Below, in pieces: positions 43,107 to 53,019 of a stretch of 64,000 bases of DNA. Each line of letters begins with the position of its first letter. Position 1 is the stretch's first letter. The stretch lies in NCBI GenBank assembly GCA_948567375.1, contig OX419759.1:51426593-51490592 (forward strand), written 5' to 3'. The notes beneath the pieces are model-generated. The model had not been told where the DNA came from and ran no database searches. It saw nothing but the letters and a program-made list of their open reading frames with translations. This DNA is from Lunularia cruciata (lineage: Eukaryota; Streptophyta; Marchantiopsida; Lunulariales; Lunulariaceae). Both the position numbers and the translations under genes were made by a program.

Positions 43107-44000
43107 CTCAAACCCTTAGGAAACCTTGCATAATCTCAATTTTCACTCTTGATGACACTCCATGTTCCCAAGATGAATCTAAACACTCAAAAATGCTTTT
43201 TGTTGATCTCAAACTCCTCATGCATGAGATCTCCACTCTGCAGAATTGACCTTTCCTCACAATGGCACTCAAATCTCCCAACCAGTATGTCACAATCCTT
43301 TGAAATTTTTCACACTTAATCACAACTATAGAGTGTCCCTCCTTGCAAAATTTCAGATCTTTTCATCAAGCCATTTGGCCTAGACACCTTTCTATTCAGC
43401 ACACATATTTCAGATTTGGTCTCAAAACCACCCCCCTCACTTCAAAAACTCATAACTCTTAGCGCAAGAAAGATCTCTCTCTAATTTTTGTGGCAGCAGG
43501 TAGGATACAATACACTGAATTTTCTTGGAAATTCTCAGGAAAATTCACTCAAAATTGAAGAAATGGCAGACTCTGTACAGTTTTCCAGAGAGCATGCAGT
43601 TGCGGGAGCACTTTACCCTATCAACTTTCAAAAATTCTAGCCCAATGCGCATAGTAGCTTTCACAATAATTTCAAGTGTGTTAACTAAAAGATAACCCAA
43701 GCTATCATGTGTAGAAATTTCATGTCCAGATCTCAAACTTGAGATTTTGCCCAAAATCACATTAATCCCCAAAATCTGCAATCCACCTCACACAATCTCT
43801 CCAATTCTTCTCATGTGTACAAGATGTACAAAATCACCTCAAAGACATCATAATGAACTAAAGGGTATACAAATGGATCTTGGTTCTCTAACATAAGTTC
43901 AACCCTCTCCTCTCCTAATGTTCTCTCCAAGTGAGCTCTCATAGCCTCCTTCTACTTAATGTAGAATTGAACGCGGAACATTATCTTGCCTTCTAGAGAG

Positions 44001-44018
44001 GTCCCGGCAACGGAACCA
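44001..44018 (-). promoter_or_regulatory. E6 primer-binding site
   Basis: On the minus strand it reads TGGTTCCGTTGCCGGGAC, four bases after the 5' LTR. It resembles the TGGCGCCGTTGCC site (tRNA-Asp type) of many Athila/Tat elements, with differences at two positions. Confidence 0.75.
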
Positions 44019-44022
44019 AAAA

Positions 44023-46569
44023 TGTGAGCCGGCCTGTCTCTCACTCAGGATGAACCTCTGATGGCTATTATGGTAGCGCACCATGGACTAAGAAGGCAAG
44101 GAACCCCAACTCCATCATACTCCTCCAAGACTCAAGACATTGCTCACTAGAGAACTCAATGAGAGAGAGATAGTTGCAAATGAAAGAATGATGAATACCT
44201 CCTCACCTCTTGTTTATATATTTGTGAAATAGTTACATACCAAAGTTACTAATTACCGTAGTAACGCAAGTTACTAGACTAAAAGTCAAGTAAAGTCAAA
44301 AAGTAGAAAGGAATATCCATTCACATGGGTATATTCCCCTAAGCATGTGGTCTTATCTTGACCCAACCACTAAGTCAAGGATTCTTTCACATGGGCTATC
44401 CTTGGACTAAAGAACAATCCAAAACAAAAAGGCTTGCGGGCCCAAGATTCTCAACTCTTTCCTCAAAGCCCAACACCTAGGAATAATACCAAGTCAACAC
44501 ACTAAAATCTAAAATAGTGGTGCTTATCTTTTCTACTTGCTCTAAAGTAAATGTGGTACCCACATTTTTCATTTTGGATGAGTTTAGAAGAAGAAATGCA
44601 CTGCTGAAATCAAATTGAAAGCAAATGGAGAAGAAATGAGTGGAAACTTGTGATTTGATCAGACCCGAGGAAGTCAATTTCGTGTAAGAGGAAGAAAGGC
44701 TTGGTTTGGATCAGACCCGAAGAAGCTTACTTCATGTTAGAGGAGGGAAAAACTCGGATCAGATGTTAAGGAGGGCAAACCTGAAAGAGAAATAGAAGTT
44801 GGAGGTCAGGATTCTTGTGGGGGCCATATCTCAGTGACCACAACTCCAAATCAAGCGTATTATATTTAGTTGGAAGCGTCTCATTCAGGGCTTTCCATTG
44901 CTATCAAAAGCGTAAAGTTTGGAGGTCTGTAGAAGAAGTTATAAACATTTGAAGTTTTTGGAGTAGATGTACTTTGGGTCAAAGTGTCTTCGGGTCAATG
45001 TGACTTCCGATTTCGTACTTCGTACTTTGGGTTTATATGACTTCGGGTCTAAAGACTTTGCCTCAAGATGAAGATGACTAAATCAGAGGTAGCCGGACCT
45101 CGGAGTGCAGTGAAGTTGATTTTGGGAGTTTTGCGAGATGGATTAGAGGAAATTAGAGTAGGGAAAGAAGATAGTTAGGATACCCATGACTTCAATTTCA
45201 ATTCTGATTGAAGATAGGAGAAAATTAGAAGAGAAATAACAGTAGTGAATAAATCCAAAGTATAGGATCCGACAGTGTGGAAAGTGGGTTACAAATCAAA
45301 GGTGTAGATAGTGTATTCATGCTTTCAATTACAATTCTTGATGAGTATATAGTAGAATTAGCAAAAGAATTGAGAATAGTTAGACCCGAAGTAAGAGAGA
45401 TAAGAGTGTAGGTGTCTTCGGATTTGACATTTGATACTTTAGAGAAGAGTGGGTCGGGAGATAGAGATTTAGAAGGCTTAACTATGATAGGAATTTCATA
45501 TCAAGAAGGAGAAATGTTAGAATTAGTGGAGGAATTAGGAGTTGTGAAACCCGAGGAAAGAGTAGTAAGAAGTAAGATTACTTCGTGTTTGAAAGCCGAA
45601 GAAGAAGTAGACATCGGATCGGAGTAGTAATAGATTTGAGATATGAAGAGGCAGATATGAAGAGGTGCATTGTCATTTCGGATCTATAGGTTAGAACAGT
45701 TGTTGTAGAAACGGTATAGTTGTTAGAATTGTCGATTGCTTCACTATTTAAGAGTGGCATTTGCAGTATCATGTTGTTCAATGCTCATTATTTTTGAGAA
45801 TAGATAAAGCAAAGTGCTGTGAAGCAGTGCTCGTCGCTTGAGCTTGATTCCGAGTATCAAATTTGTAATTGTGTTTGTGAGTGTTTGGAGAAATTCAAAG
45901 TGCAAGTCAATGTGTTTGTTGGATGTTGGATTCCACAACCTTGATCTTCATTCTGTGTGTTTGATCCTAAGTGAAGTGCAATCGGAGCAATGCCTTGACA
46001 GATCTGAGAGGAATTGTAGTGTTGGTAGTATTCTGCATTTGTGAGTGGAGTGTGAAGTTGATGTGAAGCAATTTTGATTGAGGAAGTTGTGCCTTCAGTG
46101 GAGGGGTGGAACACAATTCTGAAGCGAAGTTGTTTTGCAGTGAAGTGCTATTTTCGGGAGAGCCTGAATCATCACAATCAAGATTGTTTGGAAAGATTTG
46201 ATGGAGTTGTGATTATGGAGTGTTACGTTGTGACAAGACTGCAAATCAATGTTTGTTACTCTCTTCTGGGTTTCTACCTGAGAGATTAAAGACGCAACCA
46301 AGAAGAACTAAATTGTTACTTTGACTTCGTATTTGGACATTTCTGACTCGTATCTCTACGGGAACGAACTTTACTCACCCGATTACCGCAAAAGTGATAT
46401 TTGCCGGGTTGTCACAGTAAAGTCCCCTCTATCTTAGCTATGAATAACTTTAGCTAACCATGACTAATATAGAACCATCCTTTATCTCTATATAAATAAT
46501 ATCTCTTAAGTACTTGTAATACCAAGCTAAATATCACAATACCACACACATGCACAAATAGGTGTTACA
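44023..46569 (-). repeat. E6 5' LTR (minus orientation), split by S2
   Basis: On + it reads tgtgagccggcctgtctctc..ggtgttaca. Removing S2 and one copy of its target duplication leaves about 677 bp, equal to the other LTR. Confidence 0.95.
44552..46416. mobile_element. S2: 1,865-bp solo LTR inserted in the E6 LTR
   Basis: It begins TGTGGTACCCACA (palindromic) and ends CCGGGTTGTCACA. The 5-bp flanks gtaaa at 44547-44551 and 46417-46421 are identical. It has TG..CA ends, no coding motifs and a different base composition from E6. The uninterrupted sequence is preserved in the other E6 LTR (near 37440-37450), proving it is a later insertion. Its size is in the range of long Tat/Ogre-type LTRs; the family cannot be named. 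Confidence 0.85.
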
Positions 46570-46573
46570 GGTC

Positions 46574-47230
46574 ACACTATCTACCCCAGAGGACTTAGTG
46601 TTCAACAGACCAAGGTGGAGGCTATTGCACGTATTCCTTGGCCTATGGATGTGAGCAGAGTGCGAGCATTCCTTGGGTTGGCAAACTTCTATCACCGTTA
46701 TGTTAGAGGATTTAGTGCCATTGCCAAGGCCTTGACAAAGCTAACTACGCTTACACAAGAGTGGTGTTGAAGAGATAAGTAGGAGAGAGCTTTTGTAGAG
46801 CTCAAGAAGAGGTTGACATCTGCTCCTATTTTGAGGAGACCAATTAGAGGACGACCATTTCAAGTTCATACTGATTGGAGTATGTTGGGGCTTGGAGCGG
46901 TGCTCACCCAACATGATGATGAGAGGAAAGAGTTTGTGGTGGCCTATGCTAGTCACTCAAACAATTCAGCGGAGGTGAAATATAGTTCATATGAGGGAGA
47001 GTGCTTGGCAGTAGTTTGGGCAGTAGCACATTTTTTATGTTACCTATTTGATAACCTCTTCACTCTCATCACTGATCATCAGCCACTAAAGTGGTTGATG
47101 GAGTCCGACAAGCTTGCACGATGGGCTCTGATTTTACAAGAGTATGATTTCACGGTTGTTCACAGACCTGGACTGGTGAATCGTGATGCAGATAGGTTGA
47201 GTAGAAACCCATGTCCCAGCCAGCAGGATC
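46574..47230 (+). pseudogene. pol: E5 RT thumb and RNase H
   Basis: Continues the RT after E6 (ARIPWPMDVSRVRAFLGLANF). RNase H is in the open frame 46813-47292: VHTDWSMLGLGAVL (first D), YSSYEGECLAVVW (E), LITDHQPLKWL (D) and NRDADRLSRNP (last D). All four catalytic acidic residues are present. A TGA near 46768 and a TAG separate it from the RT. It removes the RNA template from RNA-DNA hybrids. Confidence 0.88.
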
Positions 47231-47289
47231 AGACCGGAGCATGTTGGCATGGTGAGATAGATGAGGAGATGGTGCCAGGTTGGCATTCA

Positions 47290-48400
47290 TGATGATGTCT
47301 TAGTGATGGACTATATTTGCACTGGTGTTGTGGGTGGCACAGTTGGGGCCAAGGAGAGAGACCATGTTCTTCAACAAACCAGACGGTTTAGATTGGAGGG
47401 CAGACACCTTTTGTGTGTATGGGAGGATGGTAGAGTGCAAGTAGTACCACTTCTAGCATAGAGACCACAATTGGTCCGTCATGCTCATGAGGAGCTAGGA
47501 CATTTTGGAGTAAAGCATACATATAGCTTACTCCAGAGTCATTAATGGTGGCGTGGTATGCAGACTGAGGTACAGTAGTTTGTTGCTAGATGTGTGGCTT
47601 GTGACCAAGTTAGAGCCTCATTCAATGCTTCTATGCCACAATTACACCCATTACCTATCATGGGATTGGGTTACCGTTGGAGTTTGGACTTTGCTGGACC
47701 TTTACCGCTGATTGTGAGACATCATCGGTATGTTTTGGTGATGGTGGATCACTTCTCCAAGTGGATTGAGTTGGTGGCACTTCTTGACAAGTCTAGTGAA
47801 GGGACAACTTACTCGTTCCTGGATTGAGTTCTTAGTCATTTTGGTGCACCAGCTGAGGTTTTGACTGATCAGGGTATAGAGTTCTTGGGAGAGTTTCAGG
47901 TCTTTTGTGACAAGGCTTTGATTGATCACCGTACTACCTCCCAAGATCACCCTGAGGTAGATGGCTTAGCAGAGAGAGTGGTTCAGACGGTGAAGAGAGG
48001 ATTGCAAAAGTATGGTTTGCAGAGAGGCCACTTGGGAGATTGGGATCTCCAGTTACCTTGGTTGGCCATGGGCTATCGGTTCAGCCGGCAAGTCTCCTTA
48101 GCATCCTTCTCTCCATACTTTCTACTCTATGGATGAGATCCAGATTTACCTACAGCAATTTGTTGAGATGCTATTGTAGTTTTGGACTTGGATGACCCCA
48201 ATGTATGGATTAACGCATGTTCTCAGTGGATAGAGATCTTTCAGAGAGTGATGCCAATGGCCTTTGAGAACTTGGCGATTGCACAACATAGAGATACTTT
48301 ACACTATGCTACCATTTGAGGAGGAGGTTATAGACCCTCGATCCGTCGATTTCATCTAGGAGATTATGTATATCTATAGCAGACAACACAAACAACACTT
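47290..48400 (+). pseudogene. E5 integrase
   Basis: A zinc-finger region with H..H and CVACDQ lies around 47470-47625. The catalytic core starts RWSLDFAGP with the first aspartate at 47687-47689. The second aspartate is in LTDQGIEF at 47867-47869. The glutamate is in DGLAERVVQT at 47972-47974, with 34 residues between the last two, so the D,D,E triad is intact. Stops include TGA at 47825-47827. The C-terminal part leads into the PHD finger without a chromodomain. Confidence 0.88.
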
Positions 48401-48406
48401 GATGTT

Positions 48407-48724
48407 TTGACAGACCGCACTATCTTGAGAGTGCGTGAGGTTTTTCCATCTGGAGTCCTTGTGTTAGAAGGACGTGATGGTGTTGTTTGGAAGGATCATG
48501 TGCACAATTGTGCGCCATGCCACCTCCCAAACATTGATGGTACTATGGACCCAAGCTTGGCACTTGTACGTGCAGGCTTGAGGTGTATGTTATGTGGCTC
48601 TTCTGGTGGAGCTGCTACTATGTTAGTGTGTGATAGCTGTTTGAGAGGATGGCATATGGCATGTATGACTCCTCCTCTCACAGTGGTTCCTCAAGGACAA
48701 TGGTTATGTCCTAGATGTACTTGA
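48407..48724 (+). CDS. E5 pol C-terminus with PHD finger (48584-48718)
   Basis: An open frame of 105 codons ends at TGA 48722-48724. Its first part (IL..VREVFPSGVLVLEGRDG) is a small post-integrase segment. The second part holds CMLC, then CDSC, GWHMAC and CPRC. The spacing C-x2-C-x11-C-x2-C-x4-H-x2-C-x14-C-x2-C is the C4HC3 zinc pattern of PHD fingers, with the conserved W two residues before the last pair (GQWLC) and W before the histidine. PHD fingers read histone H3 tails. At the end of integrase it would take the role a chromodomain plays in chromoviruses. This is the best preserved part of E5. Confidence 0.88.
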   Translation: MTDRTILRVREVFPSGVLVLEGRDGVVWKDHVHNCAPCHLPNIDGTMDPSLALVRAGLRCMLCGSSGGAATMLVCDSCLRGWHMACMTPPLTVVPQGQWLCPRCT

Positions 48725-48885
48725 CCTTGTTCATTCTTTATATGGTATAGATTGCAGACAGGCGACAAACGATGGGGCTCCATAGCACCCGGCCTCATGA
48801 TCTTTGCCCATTATAGGGTATACCATATACTTGGAGTAGATGGCTATCTGGAGTTAGAGGGACCTAACTGCCAGCTAGGAGGGCA

Positions 48886-48993
48886 ATTGTGGCACTTTAG
48901 AGTCTATGTATGACTTATGTATGAGTTGTGCTTCTATTGTGTATGATGTTGACAGCGATGTATGTTGTGTAGCGATGTATATATGCACGATAG
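48886..48993 (+). repeat. E5 repeat B1
   Basis: attgtggcactttagagtct..tatatgcacgatag. A purine-rich aggaggg lies just before it (48877-48883), where a polypurine tract would stand. It is repeated 552 bp downstream as B2. Confidence 0.85.
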
Positions 48994-48994
48994 C

Positions 48995-49437
48995 TATCAC
49001 ACCATTTGGAGTTTTGCATCTAGATGCTCGGACACTGGAGTTCTAGTGATAGTAGTTAGAGGTATTTTGGCCATTACTCATAGACTACTTTCAGACGGTC
49101 AGATTTTAGGTTTAGAGTACTAACTTCATGGTGGGGCTCACCGTCACTTGCATCGTCCGCACCACCGGGTGTGCCATCAGCGGGACCATTGGAAGGAGAC
49201 CAGGTCGAAATCAGGGGTACACCCTGGGAGTGCAACTCCAGAGAGCTCACTTCTCTGATGTTGAGCCTTCGAGTTCCTGGCTAGAATAAACAAAAAGCCG
49301 GTGAGCGTCACCAAGAGTCTCTATGCTAGAGTGGGTGTGGCTTGATTGTAATCAGTGCCCTATTGTTGGCAAGTTGTTGAGGATCATATCAAGTATTGAT
49401 CTGAGTTTGATTGATTTGAGTGGTAAACAATCTGATT
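48995..49437 (+). repeat. E5 terminal repeat A2
   Basis: tatcacaccatttgg..atctgatt, the right-hand copy of A1 (TG changed to TA at its start). It lies directly between B1 and B2. Confidence 0.88.
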
Positions 49438-49544
49438 ATTGTGGCACTTTAGAGTCTATGTATGACTTATGTGTGAGTTGGGCTTCTATTGTGTATGATG
49501 TTGACAAAAATATATGTTGTGTAGCGCTGTATATACGCACAACA
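49438..49544 (+). repeat. E5 repeat B2 (right end)
   Basis: attgtggcactttagagtct..atacgcacaaca, a direct repeat of B1. It is followed by taac, which matches the taac before 30518. Confidence 0.85.
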
Positions 49545-49548
49545 TAAC

Positions 49549-52260
49549 TTTCTATGATAATAATATTTGATGTGCATATGATGATTACATAGAATAATAC
49601 AAAGGATGGGACAACCCCATCAATCTTTAAGGATAAAACATAAGGGGTAAAATAGTGCAAAGCCCTATTATTATTGGTAAAAGAAGGAGGTGCAACAAGA
49701 ACAAGTCTAACAACATATTGCTTTTCAACTACAACATATTTATTTCAACAAGATATCTTAGCTATGAAAATCATATGTTGTACATAATATTGGAGCACCC
49801 AAAGAATTATGACTTAGTGTCATTTCTCTCTTATGGATTACACTAGCCAATACTCTCTATAGAGCATTTGACACACACTATATAAAATATGCTACAAAGT
49901 AGGAAAATGAGAGTTGTACTCTCTTATGTCCTTCTCCTTCTACAAAAGGATATAATTGGTTAAGTCTCAATCATGTCCATAAGTAAGTATATGGAGTATA
50001 ATAAGATTTGGGTTCTCCTTCAATGATGCCATGAACATAATCCTAAAATGAGCTACCATCCAAGCCAAAAGTGATCATGATGCTTAATCTAAAGCCCAGC
50101 AAGAAAAGGATTTAGGAGAGGCAGATCAAGAGTATGGAACATTTCTTTATCAAACTCATCCTTTGATATTTTAATTCCACTCAAGACTCATCAGAATCAA
50201 AAAAATCCATTCTTCATTGAGCTTCCACTACCTATATACATTAGAGCTTGGATGTAGAAAAGACAATTATCTATATGGAAATCACTTAAATATATATGGA
50301 TTGCTCATATGTCAGTTGATCCACCATAAGATCACACTTATCATAGACAACAAAAATTACATATAATCATGCATATACCAAAACTATTTCACTCACTAGG
50401 CAAACCACAACATGAAAACATGATGTAGTTTTGGAAGAGGTAATTGCACATCTTCTTGGATGGTGGTAAGTGGAGTGATAGTAGCCAAGATCTCCCAAGT
50501 AAAAGGAATATAACAAGGTCACTTCTTTGTTCCTCTAGCCATGGAGTTATATGGAGCAATAGATATGGCATTTGATACATTTGTCAAAGATTGCATCAAA
50601 GCTTATTGTTGTAGGGACAAGTTTTGCTCAAAGCCTTAATAGTGAAGTTTGGGAGTCCATGTGTCAAAAGGAGGAGTTGCTAAGAGTTAACAGTGGAAGA
50701 GTTTGGATGTTAAGTCTAGGATGCAACATGCTTAGTCTAGGGTTTTCAAGATTTTAGAGAGTTTGAGAAGGAAATTTAGGAAGACAAGACCATGGTTGGA
50801 GAGAGTAGCAAACATGTTACAGTGTGTGAAAATTAGAAGAACAAGATTTGAGCAACTTATGAGCAAGATGTGATAGATCAAAGCAAGGAGGTCTAATTCT
50901 TACCACAATTAGGATGATTCCAAGACCTTTATGATAATGTTCCATCATATGTTAATGGGGTTTGAGATAAAACAAGATTCTAATTATTTTGAGTACAAGA
51001 AATAGAGAAACTAAATTCACACCCATTTTTGGATATTTGCACCATCTCTGGAAGCAAACAACCTCAAATGATCAAAATATAGGAGGTGTAAGGGTGCAAA
51101 TATCCAAAAGGATGTGCAAATATAATTTTTCAAGAAAGATTACTTTTAAATTTTAATCAAATATGATTTGCTTAATTAAAGTTGGAGTACATGAAATCAA
51201 GGTATTGGGATCGAGATTATGATTTAGTTCATCTCAAGTTTTGATGCAAATTAACATGTGAAAGTTTTTAATATTATTTGTGGCCAAGTCTTGGACCTTT
51301 GTGCAAAAATTTCAACTAAACTTGTCTTGGATCAAGTGTACTTGGGTCTATAGAGCTCAAACGTTAACCTAGCTTGGGAATTAATCCATATCTAAGGATT
51401 TGGTTTGGATTCAGATATCAAACTTCACAAAGGTTTAGGCAATAACACAAATAACTACTTTGTAAAATCTGATTGGCTCAGGGTTTATAGATAGTAAGGT
51501 ACAATGCAACAAACTCTATTGAACTACTATAAGAAGCTTCAAGGAGTTAGTTTATTTCCAACTTCAATTGAATGTCAATTCTCCCATTGAAGTCATGATA
51601 GAAAGGACAATAACTTGTTGGAGTGTTCTTAAGTGTTTATATGGATCATTATGCCAAAACTTTGGCAAAACATGGTGCAAGAATTAGGATTGGAGCATTG
51701 TTTAGGATTTCAAAATTAGGGTTTGAACTACAAAAATTAGGCCAAGTTTGAGGGTTTATTGAGAGGACTATAGTAGTCATATTGAGGCTCTCTTCATGTC
51801 ATTGGAAAACTTACCTTGCAAGCTTTCCATTGAATTCTAGCATTTTTGAATCAAACATATAAGGAAGAAGTAATCTAAATTTAAGTCTTGCAAATATTTA
51901 TTTATCAAAAGGCATAGAATTCTCTATTTGAATACAAGTTGGAGCAAATCTCAGAGTAAAAATTGAGAGCAGCTCTTGGACAAAGTAAGGAGTCTCTAAA
52001 GTACATTTTTCCAAATGTATAAGTTGCTTGTGATTTGGTCTTCTTTATGCTTTGCATACTAATTTTATGCCTAGTTGGTTTGGATTAGTATGCAAGTTCT
52101 TTCTCTTTAGGTCTGCTATATATTTCTCCTTAGGAATGTTAGAAGTGATGACTAACAAGCAAGGAGTGTGGTTGTGATGATATGTTAAGTTACCCTTTTC
52201 CTCTCTACTTGATGGAAGGAACATTAGAAATCAAGGTAAAAGGATTTGATAGTTTGGAAG
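49549..52260. other. AT-rich intergenic DNA
   Basis: No gene or element was recognised except the inverted-repeat element at 51007-51131. Open frames are short and without motifs. Confidence 0.5.
51007..51131. repeat. MITE-like inverted-repeat element, copy 2
   Basis: The left arm is gaaactaaattcacaccc..tttggatatttgcacc. The reverse complement of the right arm is gaaaaattatatttgcacat..ttttggatatttgcacc, so the ends are inverted repeats of about 37 bp. It is the same family as 274-406. It has no coding capacity. Confidence 0.55.
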
Positions 52261-53004
52261 TGAAATACTTCAAGGACAAGAGAACTCTTCAAGAAAGAAA
52301 ACACAAATTTCACACTCAATCCTCCAATGCTCCAAAGGAGCACCTTCTTTGTATTATATAGCAAAGAAGATCCCTTCAAAGGAAGCTCTATCCTTGGATC
52401 AGATACATGGATTGGTGACCTGTCAGAAAGCTTCATCCTTGGATTAGTTGTTTGGATGGGTGACATGTCGGTCTTGGTCCCATTTGGTTGGTCAAAGAGG
52501 CTTTGACTGGAGGAAATCTGCTAGAGAATCTTCCTATAGGAATCTCAGAATCACATGGGTGAGGTACCATTGGAAATTTCTTGGTGAGACAAACCAAGAG
52601 GAGGGAAAACTAGCTTTTTTCTCTTTGAGGGTGGAAATACTCCCATTTTAAAGACCTAATTCATCCGTTGAGGCCTTTGAAAATGGCTTTAAAGTTTTCA
52701 AGCTATTTTCAATTTCTACCCTACTAGTATAAGTGCTCTTTTGGTGATACCTCTATCTGATCTAAGTTCTCAATCATGTGTAACATCCTTCTTGATATCA
52801 CCACCCCAAGTTTCACCTCTAGATCATATGCATAGTTGTTGATTCTAAAGTTTCCAAACATGTTTTGGTTTTTGACCTATTAGTAGAAGTACCCTCTTGG
52901 TGATACCTATAGCTTATCTACTTAGTCCCTCTTGTATAACATCCTTACAAATGTTACCAAACCAAATTTCATCTCTAGATCTGTGTCTAGCTATTGGTAT
53001 TACA
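52261..53004 (-). repeat. E7 3' LTR (minus orientation)
   Basis: 744 bp. On + it reads tgaaatacttcaagg..ctattggtattaca, the reverse complement of the E3 LTR, with the internal 156-bp unit doubled. It is followed on + by aacctccctcctttta, the complement of the polypurine tract (53005-53020). Confidence 0.9.
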
Positions 53005-53019
53005 AACCTCCCTCCTTTT

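Larger units (their letters stand above)
36922..46569 (-). mobile_element. E6: Athila/Tat-like Ty3 element inserted in the E5 RT
   Basis: The element lies on the minus strand. LTRs are 44023-46569 (5' on minus; contains solo LTR S2) and 36922-37597 (3' on minus), about 676 bp each once S2 is removed, and very similar. Flanking ggtc occurs at 36918-36921 and 46570-46573, a 4-bp target duplication inside the E5 RT. The PBS on the minus strand is TGGTTCCGTTGCCGGGAC, next to the 5' LTR. Coding order on minus: small CCHC ORF, gag, protease, RT (FIDDF), RNase H, integrase. FIDDFCVYG and the GYSGYNQ motif point to the Athila/Tat branch, not chromoviruses. There is no chromodomain. Confidence 0.92.
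30518..49544 (+). mobile_element. E5: Ty3/gypsy element encoding a DNA methyltransferase and a PHD finger
   Basis: Coding order on +: leader, gag with two zinc knuckles, protease (DSGA), C5-cytosine methyltransferase, RT (YIDD), RNase H, integrase (D,D,E), PHD finger. E6 lies inside the RT; without it E5 is about 9.4 kb. The left end begins TGTCACACC and the right end is ..GCACAACA. The bases cataac stand before 30518 and again at 49543-49548, giving a 4-6 bp target duplication that fixes both ends. Terminal repeats are permuted: A1 (30518-30964) on the left, B1-A2-B2 on the right. Stops are mostly TAG for CAG. No chromodomain is present; the PHD finger occupies that place. Confidence 0.85.

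Noticed and set aside
49438-49544. Reading B2 as unrelated host sequence after a normal 3' LTR
   Set aside because: It repeats B1, the same arrangement is found in E1, and the target-site match (taac) lies after B2, not after A2.
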